Of a DNA stretch of 13,842 nt, positions 1 through 6,322 are shown in pieces (within the stretch, counting starts at the first letter, position 1; each line of letters begins with the position of its first letter). The DNA is from an uncultured Oscillospiraceae bacterium (GTDB lineage: Bacteria > Bacillota > Clostridia > Oscillospirales > Acutalibacteraceae), in contig UQQT01000051.1 of NCBI GenBank assembly GCA_900543395.1, positions 1 to 13,842 of the forward strand, read 5' to 3'. The notes under the pieces were generated by a model that was not told where the DNA came from, did no database searches, and worked only from the letters and a program-made list of their open reading frames with translations. The translations under genes and the position numbers were made by a program.

Positions 1-19
1 CACATTCTCGACAGTCTCA

Positions 20-85
20 CAGCTTGTCGAAAACTGCTTTTTCGACAAGCTGAGCGGGTTGTCCGAAAGGACAGCCCGCTGTTTT
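20..85 (+). terminator. Two tandem hairpins, probable terminator of an upstream plus-strand gene
   Basis: The first hairpin has a perfect 14-bp stem (20-33 with 39-52) and a 5-nt loop. The second starts at the next base: a 12-bp stem (53-64 with 69-80, one G-T wobble) closed by a GAAA tetraloop and followed by GTTTTA. The T-run lies on the plus side, so the most natural reading is a rho-independent terminator for a gene left of the window. It could also help stop the minus-strand gene that ends at 97, but no T-run follows the stems in that direction. Termination direction is inferred. Confidence 0.6.
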
Positions 86-96
86 ATGTTCCGTAA

Positions 97-552
97 TCAG
101 GTTTTTTTGCTGTTGATAATCTGACGGATGATGTCGATTATGACCTTGAACATCTGTTTGAGCATTACGAGAATCGAAGCCGCAAGATTGCCTTTGCCCT
201 GCTCGAACGTAAGGTACACGAGAATATTGGTGTCCTCGTTGATCTCGCTTATCGTGTAAATTCCGTGTTCGTCGGGCGTAAGCGTTTTGTGGTTAGCCTC
301 AACTATGGCCATGGCGTTCGTATACTTGGGGTTGCCGTTCGCGTCGCGCTCGACTTCGACCGTAAACTTAAAATCAGCGCCGGGTTCTACGTACTGATCG
401 TAGCCTTTGAGGGGCTGAATGTAGCATCCTTTGTTCTGAATCTCATACGAAATATAATACGTCTGATAGTCTCCGTCCGCTGCATACGCGACGACGGCGG
501 GGAACGATACGAGCATGGTAAGAACGAGCAAAATCGAAATAATTTTTTTCAT
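97..552 (-). CDS. Small secreted protein with one Ig-like/repeat domain and amphipathic C-terminal helix
   Basis: 151 residues. Residues 1-24 form a classical Sec signal peptide: MKK, a hydrophobic core, and a likely cleavage after AYA24. Residues 28-118 are beta-rich and follow a pattern I recognise from clostridial surface-protein repeats (a VEPGADFKFTVEV stretch, then TPDEHGIYTISEI and a hydrophobic beta strand), here as a single copy. The last ~28 residues alternate hydrophobic and basic positions (LKQMFKVIIDIIRQII), suggesting an amphipathic helix rather than a transmembrane anchor, and they end in SKKT. There is no LPXTG motif or lipobox. The start is set by GGAGGAG 5 nt upstream. The gene stands alone, with its own promoter (586-613). 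It is probably exported and associates with membrane or partner proteins through the tail; actual function unknown. Confidence 0.8.
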   Translation of the reverse strand: MKKIISILLVLTMLVSFPAVVAYAADGDYQTYYISYEIQNKGCYIQPLKGYDQYVEPGADFKFTVEVERDANGNPKYTNAMAIVEANHKTLTPDEHGIYTISEINEDTNILVYLTFEQGKGNLAASILVMLKQMFKVIIDIIRQIINSKKT

Positions 553-585
553 GGGATCTCCTCCGTTAAATCAATATACAATATT

Positions 586-613
586 ATTATAGCTGAAATA
601 AACAAAAAATCAA
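586..613 (-). promoter_or_regulatory. SigA-type promoter for the small secreted protein gene
   Basis: Read on the minus strand: TTGATT (608-613), a 16-bp spacer, TATAAT (586-591). The -10 box is a perfect consensus and lies about 34 bp upstream of the start codon, giving a short leader that contains the GGAGGAG ribosome binding site. Confidence 0.65.
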
Positions 614-701
614 TACTTTATAAGCAAAAAAACCGCCTTTTGCATATTGAAATATTAAAATATATAAAATCTGTTAACAATAATATTTTTTTAATATTCT
701 G

Positions 702-731
702 TTGACTTTTTAAGTGCGAATGTTGTATATT
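702..731 (+). promoter_or_regulatory. SigA-type promoter for the lysine-rich membrane protein gene
   Basis: TTGACT (702-707), an 18-bp spacer, TATATT (726-731), giving a leader of about 45 nt before the ATG at 782. Upstream, 614-700 is extremely AT-rich with A- and T-runs that could act as an UP element. It also contains a 10-bp A/T-only inverted repeat (651-660 with 689-698). Confidence 0.6.
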
Positions 732-781
732 ATAAGGGTAAATAGACACAAGTACTTATTTTTATGAAAGAGGTTAGTACA

Positions 782-1912
782 ATGGCTGATTTAGACCTTG
801 GCAATAAGGAAGTAAACACCGAACTTGCCGAAAACACGGTGCCTGACGCCGATAAAAAAGGTAAGAAGGATAAGAAAGAGAAAAAAGAAAAGAAGCAAAA
901 GCCCGAAAAAGAGCTTTCGCCCAAGAAGCAGGCTAAGCTTGCAAAGAAGGCCGAAAAAGCGGAGATCAAGGCTTTAAGAAAAGAAGCAAAGATTCATTCT
1001 CTTAAAATAGAGAAAAGACGTGCCCGCTGGACGAGATTTCTTGCGATAATTCTTATAATTGCCGTTCTTGCGACGACGGGCATTCTCGGCTATACGTTCT
1101 TAGGAATCCTCAACGGTTCGATAGGCTCCGGCAGTCCTGTCGAGACTCCTACGCAGAATAATTCGACGAATACTTCGACTCCGGCTAACACGACGCCGAC
1201 TACGGCTCCGTCAAACAACAGCGCCGAGCCTGCTTCGAATGCCTCCTCCGGTGCTGCAAATAAGGATGCCGCTCCCGCAGACGCAGGCGATCTTTCGACT
1301 CCCGCAGGCGTAGTCGCTTACTATAAGACCGCTCATGCAAAGACTCTCGCGGAGGCAAAATCCATTTCGCGCGTTTATTCGAATACTCTCAATTATAACA
1401 GCGTTCTTGAAATCGGGGACAGCTCCGCTCTTGCAAAAATCGCCCAGTCTCTTATGGGTACGTTTATGAAAGAGGATACCTCGAAGATCGATTATACGGG
1501 CGGCGATATGGCTAAGGAATTTCCCGGCAAAAATGCACAGAATCTTACCGCCGACATGGTAAGCGAGGCTTCATGCAAGGATAACGGTGATACATACACT
1601 ATCGTAATTAAAATCAACTCGACCGATCAGTCGCCCGACGACGGAACTAAAACTTCATGCATAGTCCCCGTTGTCGACGAAAAATCAATTACCGACGCTG
1701 CAGGCAGCATGGTTAAGCTCGAGGGTATTGCAAACGAATACGTAGGCGGTAACATAACTGCCACAATAGACAAGGCTTCCGGCAGAATCACTCATGTTGA
1801 GACGGACTGCCCCTCATACATGAAGTTCGCTAAGGCAGGCGTTGCGATTATAAGCGTAGATAACTGCCGTATCGGTCTTGAATATCAGACCAAGTGGGAT
1901 GTAAACTATTAA
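782..1912 (+). CDS. Membrane-anchored protein with lysine-rich cytoplasmic head and extracellular domain of unknown function
   Basis: 376 residues from the ATG at 782. I prefer this to the in-frame ATG at 764 because AGAGG (769-773) sits at the right distance, while 764 has no ribosome binding site. Residues 1-83 are highly charged, with long Lys/Glu/Ala runs and no Cys, so probably a helical cytoplasmic segment. Residues 84-110 form one transmembrane helix, with basic residues (RRARW) on its inner side, placing the C-terminus outside. Residues 112-171 are a Ser/Thr/Asn/Pro/Ala-rich linker, as in wall-spanning stalks. Residues 172-376 form a compact domain opening with STPAGVVAYYKTA, with two cysteines near the end that could pair. 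I do not recognise the family. The gene is monocistronic with its own promoter and terminator. The positively charged head could contact nucleic acid or acidic phospholipid, but this is inferred from charge alone. Confidence 0.85.
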   Translation: MADLDLGNKEVNTELAENTVPDADKKGKKDKKEKKEKKQKPEKELSPKKQAKLAKKAEKAEIKALRKEAKIHSLKIEKRRARWTRFLAIILIIAVLATTGILGYTFLGILNGSIGSGSPVETPTQNNSTNTSTPANTTPTTAPSNNSAEPASNASSGAANKDAAPADAGDLSTPAGVVAYYKTAHAKTLAEAKSISRVYSNTLNYNSVLEIGDSSALAKIAQSLMGTFMKEDTSKIDYTGGDMAKEFPGKNAQNLTADMVSEASCKDNGDTYTIVIKINSTDQSPDDGTKTSCIVPVVDEKSITDAAGSMVKLEGIANEYVGGNITATIDKASGRITHVETDCPSYMKFAKAGVAIISVDNCRIGLEYQTKWDVNY

Positions 1913-1941
1913 GTCTGCAATTAAAATTCAGCAATAAATTC

Positions 1942-1974
1942 GGACGGAGAATGTAATTGTTCTCCGTCCTTTTT
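1942..1974 (+). terminator. Rho-independent terminator between convergent genes
   Basis: A perfect 10-bp stem (1942-1951 with 1960-1969), an 8-nt loop and TTTTT directly after. It ends the plus-strand membrane protein gene 30 bp past its stop. The minus-strand flavoprotein operon converges on it (stop at 1998), but the T-run on that side is weak, so it is mainly a plus-strand terminator. Confidence 0.85.
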
Positions 1975-1997
1975 ATCGCTGCAATGTGATTTTTATT

Positions 1998-3596
1998 TTA
2001 TGTTTCGTCATTGAGCACAGCTTCGGCACACTTTATTCCGTCAACTGCGGCGGAGACGATTCCTCCCGCGTAGCCCGCGCCTTCTCCGCACGGGTAAAGC
2101 CCGCGTATATTCGTCTGCATGAATTCGTCCCTTAAAATTCTGACGGGGGATGAGCTTCTGCTCTCGGGTGCGGTAAGAACCGCGTCGGGCAGCGCGTAGT
2201 TTTTGAGTTTTTTATCAAATGCGACTATTGCCTGAGCTATCGTTTTCGTTACGTATTCGGGCAGTACGGTTCTTATGTCGCCGAGCCCGACTCCCGTCGG
2301 GCATGTCGGTCTGACTGCGCCGAGCTTCGTTGATTTTCTGTCGTTTAAAAAGTCGCCGACAAGCTGGGCGGGCGCAGTGTAGTCCCCTCCGCCCTGTATG
2401 AATCCCGCGCGTTCGATTTTTCTCTGAAGCTCGATACCCGCAAGCGGGTCGTCGCTGCCGAACGTACCGGGTTCAAGCCCTACGAGCAAAGCGGTATTTG
2501 CATTCTCGCCGCCGCGGGCGTATTCGCTCATTCCGTTGACTACCATTCCGCCCTCCTCGCTCGAAGCCGCTACGACGGTGCCGCCCGGACACATGCAGAA
2601 CGTATAACCGCCTCTGCCGTGCGGGGGATGATTCGACAGCTTGTAGTCCGCCGCGCCGAGCAGGGGATTATTCCACTCGGTTCCGTACTGCGCCTTGTTT
2701 ATAAGCTCCTGCGGATGCTCAATACGCGTTCCGACGGAAAAAGCCTTCTGCTCCATTCTGACTCCGCTGTCAAAAAGCATTTTGACGGTATCTCTCGCGG
2801 AGTGTCCTATGCACAGAACGAGACAGTCGGTTTCTATATCCTTTACTTCGCCGGAAACCGTTGTATATTCAATTCCGTGAATGAAGTCGTTGGCGTAAAT
2901 TATATTAGTAAGCTTACAGCCGAAATGCACCTCTCCGCCCATTGAAATAATGTCCTCGCGGATATTTTTAACGACTCCGCCGAGCTTGTCGGTGCCTATG
3001 TGCGGACGCGCGGAATACATAATATCCTCCGGCGCGCCGTGCGAATAAAGCTGATTGAAAACCTCTCTGACTCTGCCGTCCTTGATTCCCGTTGTCAGCT
3101 TGCCGTCGGAAAACGTACCCGCGCCTCCCTCGCCGAACTGAACGTTCGACTCGGTGTTGAGAAGTCTGTTTGCCCAGAAGCACTTAACGTCTTTCGTTCT
3201 GGTTTCAACGTCGTTTCCGCGTTCCAATATAATAGGACGAAGTCCCGCCTTTGCGAGGATCAGACCGCAGAACATTCCCGCAGGACCGAATCCTGCGATA
3301 ACGGGACGAAGCGCGGATGTTCTTTTACACTCGGGAATAATATATTTATACCTTTGGCGGTACATGACCTTTTTTAATTCGAATTTTGAAGCGATATCCT
3401 CCTCGCCCGATTCAAGTTCGACGTCGACGGAGTAGATCATTTTAATACTATTCTTTTTCCTCGAATCTATCGATTCTCTCGATATCGAAAAGTAAGTAAA
3501 ATCGTCGGGCGATACGCCTATTGTTTTCGCCGCTTCTTTTCTTAAAACGTCGGTATTTGCGCCCAACGGCAGCGATATTTCGTTTATTCTGAGCAT
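1998..3596 (-). CDS. FAD-dependent dehydrogenase, COG2509 family
   Basis: 532 residues, the usual length for this family. After an N-terminal alpha/beta segment (residues 1-90), the FAD-binding Rossmann motif GFGPAGMFCG lies at 102-111, followed by the acidic end of beta2 (IILERG). Downstream are the family-typical FGEGGAGTFSDGKLTTGI stretch, GHSARDT, and a C-terminal flavin-contact region (YPCGEGAGYAGGIVSAAVDG). The substrate and physiological role of COG2509 proteins are not established, so only a flavin-dependent redox function is claimed. It is the second gene of a two-gene operon. The upstream stop TAA directly precedes this ATG, and the ribosome binding site (GGAG) lies inside the last codons of the upstream gene, so translation is likely coupled. 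There is no signal peptide, hence cytoplasmic. Confidence 0.9.
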   Translation of the reverse strand: MLRINEISLPLGANTDVLRKEAAKTIGVSPDDFTYFSISRESIDSRKKNSIKMIYSVDVELESGEEDIASKFELKKVMYRQRYKYIIPECKRTSALRPVIAGFGPAGMFCGLILAKAGLRPIILERGNDVETRTKDVKCFWANRLLNTESNVQFGEGGAGTFSDGKLTTGIKDGRVREVFNQLYSHGAPEDIMYSARPHIGTDKLGGVVKNIREDIISMGGEVHFGCKLTNIIYANDFIHGIEYTTVSGEVKDIETDCLVLCIGHSARDTVKMLFDSGVRMEQKAFSVGTRIEHPQELINKAQYGTEWNNPLLGAADYKLSNHPPHGRGGYTFCMCPGGTVVAASSEEGGMVVNGMSEYARGGENANTALLVGLEPGTFGSDDPLAGIELQRKIERAGFIQGGGDYTAPAQLVGDFLNDRKSTKLGAVRPTCPTGVGLGDIRTVLPEYVTKTIAQAIVAFDKKLKNYALPDAVLTAPESRSSSPVRILRDEFMQTNIRGLYPCGEGAGYAGGIVSAAVDGIKCAEAVLNDET

Positions 3597-4838
3597 TTAT
3601 TTTTCTCCGATTATGTATTTTGCCGAGTACAGTCCCGCCGTTCTGCCCGAGGATATGCACCACGAAAGATTGTACCCTCCGCATTTCCCGTCAACGTCGA
3701 GAACTTCACCCGAAGCGAACAGTGACGGAATCTTTTTTGACTGCATTGTGTTGTAAAATCCGTCGGTAACGGCTCCGCCCGACGTGACCTGCGACATATT
3801 GAACGGTGCGGTTGATTTAATTATAAAATCCTCGTTCTTTATAATTCGGACGAGTTTTTTTATATCGTTTTCGCCGACGGTTTTTATTTTTGCCGACGGG
3901 GGTATTTCAGCTTTTTTTAATTTCGAAACGGCGAGCTTTTCATTCATAAAGCCCGACAGTACGCTTGCCGACGAAGCTTCGGGGTCGGCTGTTTTTCTTG
4001 AAAATATGAATTCGGTTATTTGTTTTTCACTCAATTCCGGAACGAGAGAAACCCTCGCCGTTACGCTGTTGCTTTTATTTAATAAAAGACGCGACGCACA
4101 GGCGGAGACCTCCATTGCGGGAATTCCCGACAGTCCGCAGTCGGTAAACTGAAGCTCACCGAACGATTTGTCCGCAGTTTTTCCGTTCATTAAAACCGAC
4201 ACGCTTCCCAAAGAGCGCACGCCCTTTAACGATTTGCCGCATTTTTCGAAAATCAGCGGTGTGAGCGCAGGGACGGGCGTTTTGATTTTTAAATTAAGAG
4301 ATGAGAGAATATCAATGCACGAGCCGTCCGATCCGTGTGCGGGGGACGACATTCCGCCGCCCGATATTATAACGCAGTCGGCTCTGTATTTTTCGTTTAA
4401 AATAAAAGAACCGCCTTTTTGTTTTACGGAATTTATTTTTTCGCCGAGATGCGTTTTGATGTTTAAATTGTCAAGCTCGCGTTCTATCGCCTCGCGGACG
4501 GACGAAGCTCTGCCCGACATGGGGTAAATCCTGCCTGCATCCTCGGTTTTTGTTAAAATTCCGACTGATTTTAAAAATTCTTTATTGCTTTGAATTCCGA
4601 ACAGGGAGAAAACGGATTTTATAAATTCGGGGTTGCCGTGATAGTTTTTATGAGAGCAGTCCTCGTTTAAAATGTTGCACCGTCCGTTACCCGTGACGAG
4701 CAGCTTTTTGCACACGTACGGGAGCGATTCGAAAATTACGATATTGCATTTAACGTTTTTTCTCTTAAAATAGCGTGCGGATTCTATCGCCGCCGAACAG
4801 CCTGATATTCCGCCGCCGATTATCGCAAGCGTTTTCAT
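3597..4838 (-). CDS. NAD(P)/FAD-dependent oxidoreductase, HI0933 (YhiN/BaiN-like) family
   Basis: 413 residues, full length for the family. The dinucleotide-binding motif GGGISGCSAA lies at 8-17. The HI0933 signature (KKLLVTGNGRCNILNED) follows at about residues 48-65. The C-terminus has QVTSGGAVTDGF, LFASGEVLDVDGKCGGYNL and a closing SSGRTAG flavin-binding segment. One clostridial member (BaiN) has been linked to bile-acid reduction, but HI0933 proteins occur widely in bacteria without bile-acid genes, so that role should not be transferred here. GGGAGGGG lies 6 nt upstream of the start. It is first in an operon with the COG2509 flavoprotein, behind a near-consensus promoter at 4872-4900. 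Confidence 0.9.
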   Translation of the reverse strand: MKTLAIIGGGISGCSAAIESARYFKRKNVKCNIVIFESLPYVCKKLLVTGNGRCNILNEDCSHKNYHGNPEFIKSVFSLFGIQSNKEFLKSVGILTKTEDAGRIYPMSGRASSVREAIERELDNLNIKTHLGEKINSVKQKGGSFILNEKYRADCVIISGGGMSSPAHGSDGSCIDILSSLNLKIKTPVPALTPLIFEKCGKSLKGVRSLGSVSVLMNGKTADKSFGELQFTDCGLSGIPAMEVSACASRLLLNKSNSVTARVSLVPELSEKQITEFIFSRKTADPEASSASVLSGFMNEKLAVSKLKKAEIPPSAKIKTVGENDIKKLVRIIKNEDFIIKSTAPFNMSQVTSGGAVTDGFYNTMQSKKIPSLFASGEVLDVDGKCGGYNLSWCISSGRTAGLYSAKYIIGEK

Positions 4839-4871
4839 TTTGTCCCCTCCCGTTCGGTATTTAATACAGAT

Positions 4872-4900
4872 ATTGTACTCGTTATGTGAATTAGTGTCAA
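4872..4900 (-). promoter_or_regulatory. Near-consensus SigA promoter for the flavoprotein operon
   Basis: On the minus strand: TTGACA (4895-4900), exactly 17 bp, TACAAT (4872-4877). The -35 box is perfect and the -10 box has one mismatch. The -10 box is 33 bp from the start codon at 4838, with the strong ribosome binding site between. It diverges from the small-peptide promoter; the two -35 boxes are 32 bp apart. Confidence 0.8.
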
Positions 4901-4932
4901 ATATTATTTTAAAATTTTGTTATGTTTATTAC

Positions 4933-4961
4933 TTGAAAAAACAGAAAACACATGATACAAT
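4933..4961 (+). promoter_or_regulatory. Strong SigA promoter (extended -10) for the small peptide gene
   Basis: TTGAAA (4933-4938), exactly 17 bp, TACAAT (4956-4961), with TG at 4953-4954 giving an extended -10 element. Predicted start of transcription is near 4968, about 30 nt before the ATG. Confidence 0.8.
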
Positions 4962-4997
4962 ACAATTGAACAGAAATATAAAAGAGAGGTGTCAATA

Positions 4998-5141
4998 ATG
5001 GATCTGTCGGCATTTGTCGTATATCTCGACTACATTATTAAGATGATTAGTAAGTATCTTACCATCATACTTAAATATTTCGGTATAGATTGGGCGGAGG
5101 AAGACTCAACAGGCGGTTTCCTCTCCGGCTTCTTCAAATAA
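4998..5141 (+). CDS. 47-residue amphipathic-helix peptide, unknown function
   Basis: A 47-codon frame (ATG 4998, TAA 5139-5141) with AGAGGTG 6 nt upstream, a strong promoter about 40 bp upstream and a terminator 12 nt downstream, so it forms a self-contained unit. Residues 3-30 are mostly Ile/Leu/Val/Tyr/Phe. Polar residues sit at 4, 11, 15, 18, 22, 26 and 29, the 3-4 spacing of one helix face, which indicates an amphipathic helix. After Gly29 come an acidic patch (DWAEED, 31-36) and a Gly/Phe tail (GGFLSGFFK). There is no signal peptide, Cys, or visible leader-core split, so it does not look like a lantibiotic or other cysteine-based peptide. By size and helix pattern it could be a membrane-active peptide (phenol-soluble-modulin-like), a toxin, or a small membrane regulator. 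I do not recognise a named family. That it is a gene is well supported by context; its role is not known. Confidence 0.72.
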   Translation: MDLSAFVVYLDYIIKMISKYLTIILKYFGIDWAEEDSTGGFLSGFFK

Positions 5142-5152
5142 TCTGAAATTTT

Positions 5153-5184
5153 AAACGTCCGTTTATGCGGGCGTTTATTTTTTG
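5153..5184 (+). terminator. Terminator of the small peptide transcript
   Basis: A 9-bp stem (5153-5161 with 5168-5176, one G-T wobble), a 6-nt loop and then ATTTTTTTG. It ends the peptide mRNA at about 215 nt and insulates the uxuA promoter immediately downstream. Confidence 0.8.
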
Positions 5185-5199
5185 TATTACTTGGTTTTC

Positions 5200-5229
5200 T
5201 TGACATTGCGGTTGTGTATATAGTATTAT
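5200..5229 (+). promoter_or_regulatory. SigA-type promoter for the uxuA-eda-GH31 operon
   Basis: A perfect TTGACA (5200-5205), an 18-bp spacer, TATTAT (5224-5229). The region from 5215 to 5250 is an AT-rich stretch of alternating TA, so the exact -10 box is uncertain. I see no recognisable cre site or clear operator; the mRNA leader would be about 35 nt. Confidence 0.6.
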
Positions 5230-5269
5230 ATATATAAAGATTTTATAAATAATAAGGTCGGTGTTTTTT

Positions 5270-6319
5270 ATGAAGCTATCGTTTCGTTGGTACGGTGAGG
5301 ACGACGCCGTTACGCTTGAAAATATCAGACAGATTCCCGGTATGTACTCAATCGTTACCGCAGTGTACGACGTTCCCGTCGGCGAGGTGTGGAGCGAGGA
5401 GAGTATAATGAGAATCAAAAAGCTCACGGAGGCTGCGGGGCTTAAATTCGAAGTTATCGAGAGCGTTCCCGTTCACGAGGATATAAAGTCGGGACTGCCG
5501 GCCCGTGACAGATATATTGAGAACTACTGCGAGAATATAAGACGGCTCGCAAAGGCGGGCGTCAAGTGCATCTGCTACAACTTCATGCCCGTATTTGACT
5601 GGACGAGAACACAGCTCGACCACAAAAACGCCGACGGTTCGACCTCACTTGTTTACTATCAGGAGCAGGTAGACAAAGCCGATCCGCTCAAAACGGGTTC
5701 GGATATAACGCTGCCCGGCTGGGACGCGAGCTATACGAGAGACGAGCTTAAAGAGGTCGCGTCAAGATATATCAATATGAGCGAGGAACAGCTTTGGGAT
5801 AATCTTGCTTACTTCCTTGAACGCGTTATCCCGGTCGCCGCGGAATGTGACGTTAACATGGCTATACACGAGGACGATCCGTGCTGGAGCATTTTCGGAC
5901 TGCCGAGAATTATTACGGATGAAAAGAATCTCGACAGATTCTTAAAAATTGTCGACGATTCGCATAACGGCATAACGCTTTGTACCGGTTCGCTCGGATG
6001 CTCTGATAAAAACGACGTCGTTCACATGGCTGAAAAATACGCGAAAGCGGGCAGAATTCATTTCGTTCACATGAGAAACGTTAAAATTCTCGACAATGGA
6101 TTCGAGGAGACGGCGCATCTCTCCGAGGCGGGAAGCCTTGATATGTACGCGATTATGAAAGCCTTGTACGATAACGGATTTGACGGCTACGTACGTCCCG
6201 ACCACGGCAGAATGATATGGGGCGAGACGGGCAGACCCGGCTACGGTCTTTACGACCGCGCGCTCGGAGCCGTATATCTGAACGGTCTTTGGGAAGCTAT
6301 CAGAAAAGGGGATAAATAA
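5270..6319 (+). CDS. uxuA: Mannonate dehydratase
   Basis: 349 residues, the short Gram-positive form of UxuA. It dehydrates D-mannonate to 2-keto-3-deoxy-D-gluconate (KDG) in the cytoplasm, using Mn2+ or Fe2+. Family motifs are present in order: FRWYGEDDAVTL at 5-16, VESVPVHEDIK-like (here IESVPVHEDIK), YNFMPVFDWTRTQL at 103-116, IHEDDP at 199-204, CTGSLG at 238-243, HFVHMRN at 264-270 and RPDHGRMIWGE at 309-319. Cys238, His267, Asp311 and His312 fit the known metal/catalytic set of the family. I chose ATG 5270 over the in-frame GTG at 5261 because GGTG (5260-5263) is well spaced from 5270 and the family N-terminus starts there. It is the first gene of its operon; eda follows 3 bp after the stop. 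Confidence 0.95.
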   Translation: MKLSFRWYGEDDAVTLENIRQIPGMYSIVTAVYDVPVGEVWSEESIMRIKKLTEAAGLKFEVIESVPVHEDIKSGLPARDRYIENYCENIRRLAKAGVKCICYNFMPVFDWTRTQLDHKNADGSTSLVYYQEQVDKADPLKTGSDITLPGWDASYTRDELKEVASRYINMSEEQLWDNLAYFLERVIPVAAECDVNMAIHEDDPCWSIFGLPRIITDEKNLDRFLKIVDDSHNGITLCTGSLGCSDKNDVVHMAEKYAKAGRIHFVHMRNVKILDNGFEETAHLSEAGSLDMYAIMKALYDNGFDGYVRPDHGRMIWGETGRPGYGLYDRALGAVYLNGLWEAIRKGDK

Positions 6320-6322
6320 AAA

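Noticed and set aside
651..698. Ten-bp A/T-only inverted repeat upstream of the promoter at 702
   Set aside because: In so AT-rich a stretch, such repeats are expected by chance; noted as a possible UP element only.
265..705. A 146-codon plus-strand frame over the secreted protein gene and its upstream region
   Set aside because: It is antisense to a gene with signal peptide, promoter and ribosome binding site, and runs through the opposing promoter; no motif was seen.
764..781. Upstream in-frame start for the lysine-rich membrane protein
   Set aside because: No ribosome binding site before 764, whereas AGAGG is well placed for the ATG at 782.
3597..4838. Assigning the HI0933 flavoprotein a bile-acid dehydroxylation role (BaiN)
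   Set aside because: No bai operon genes are nearby and the family is widespread; the specific role cannot be transferred.
5261..5269. GTG start for uxuA
   Set aside because: AAGG is only 3 nt before it, and homologous proteins begin at the ATG 5270 position.
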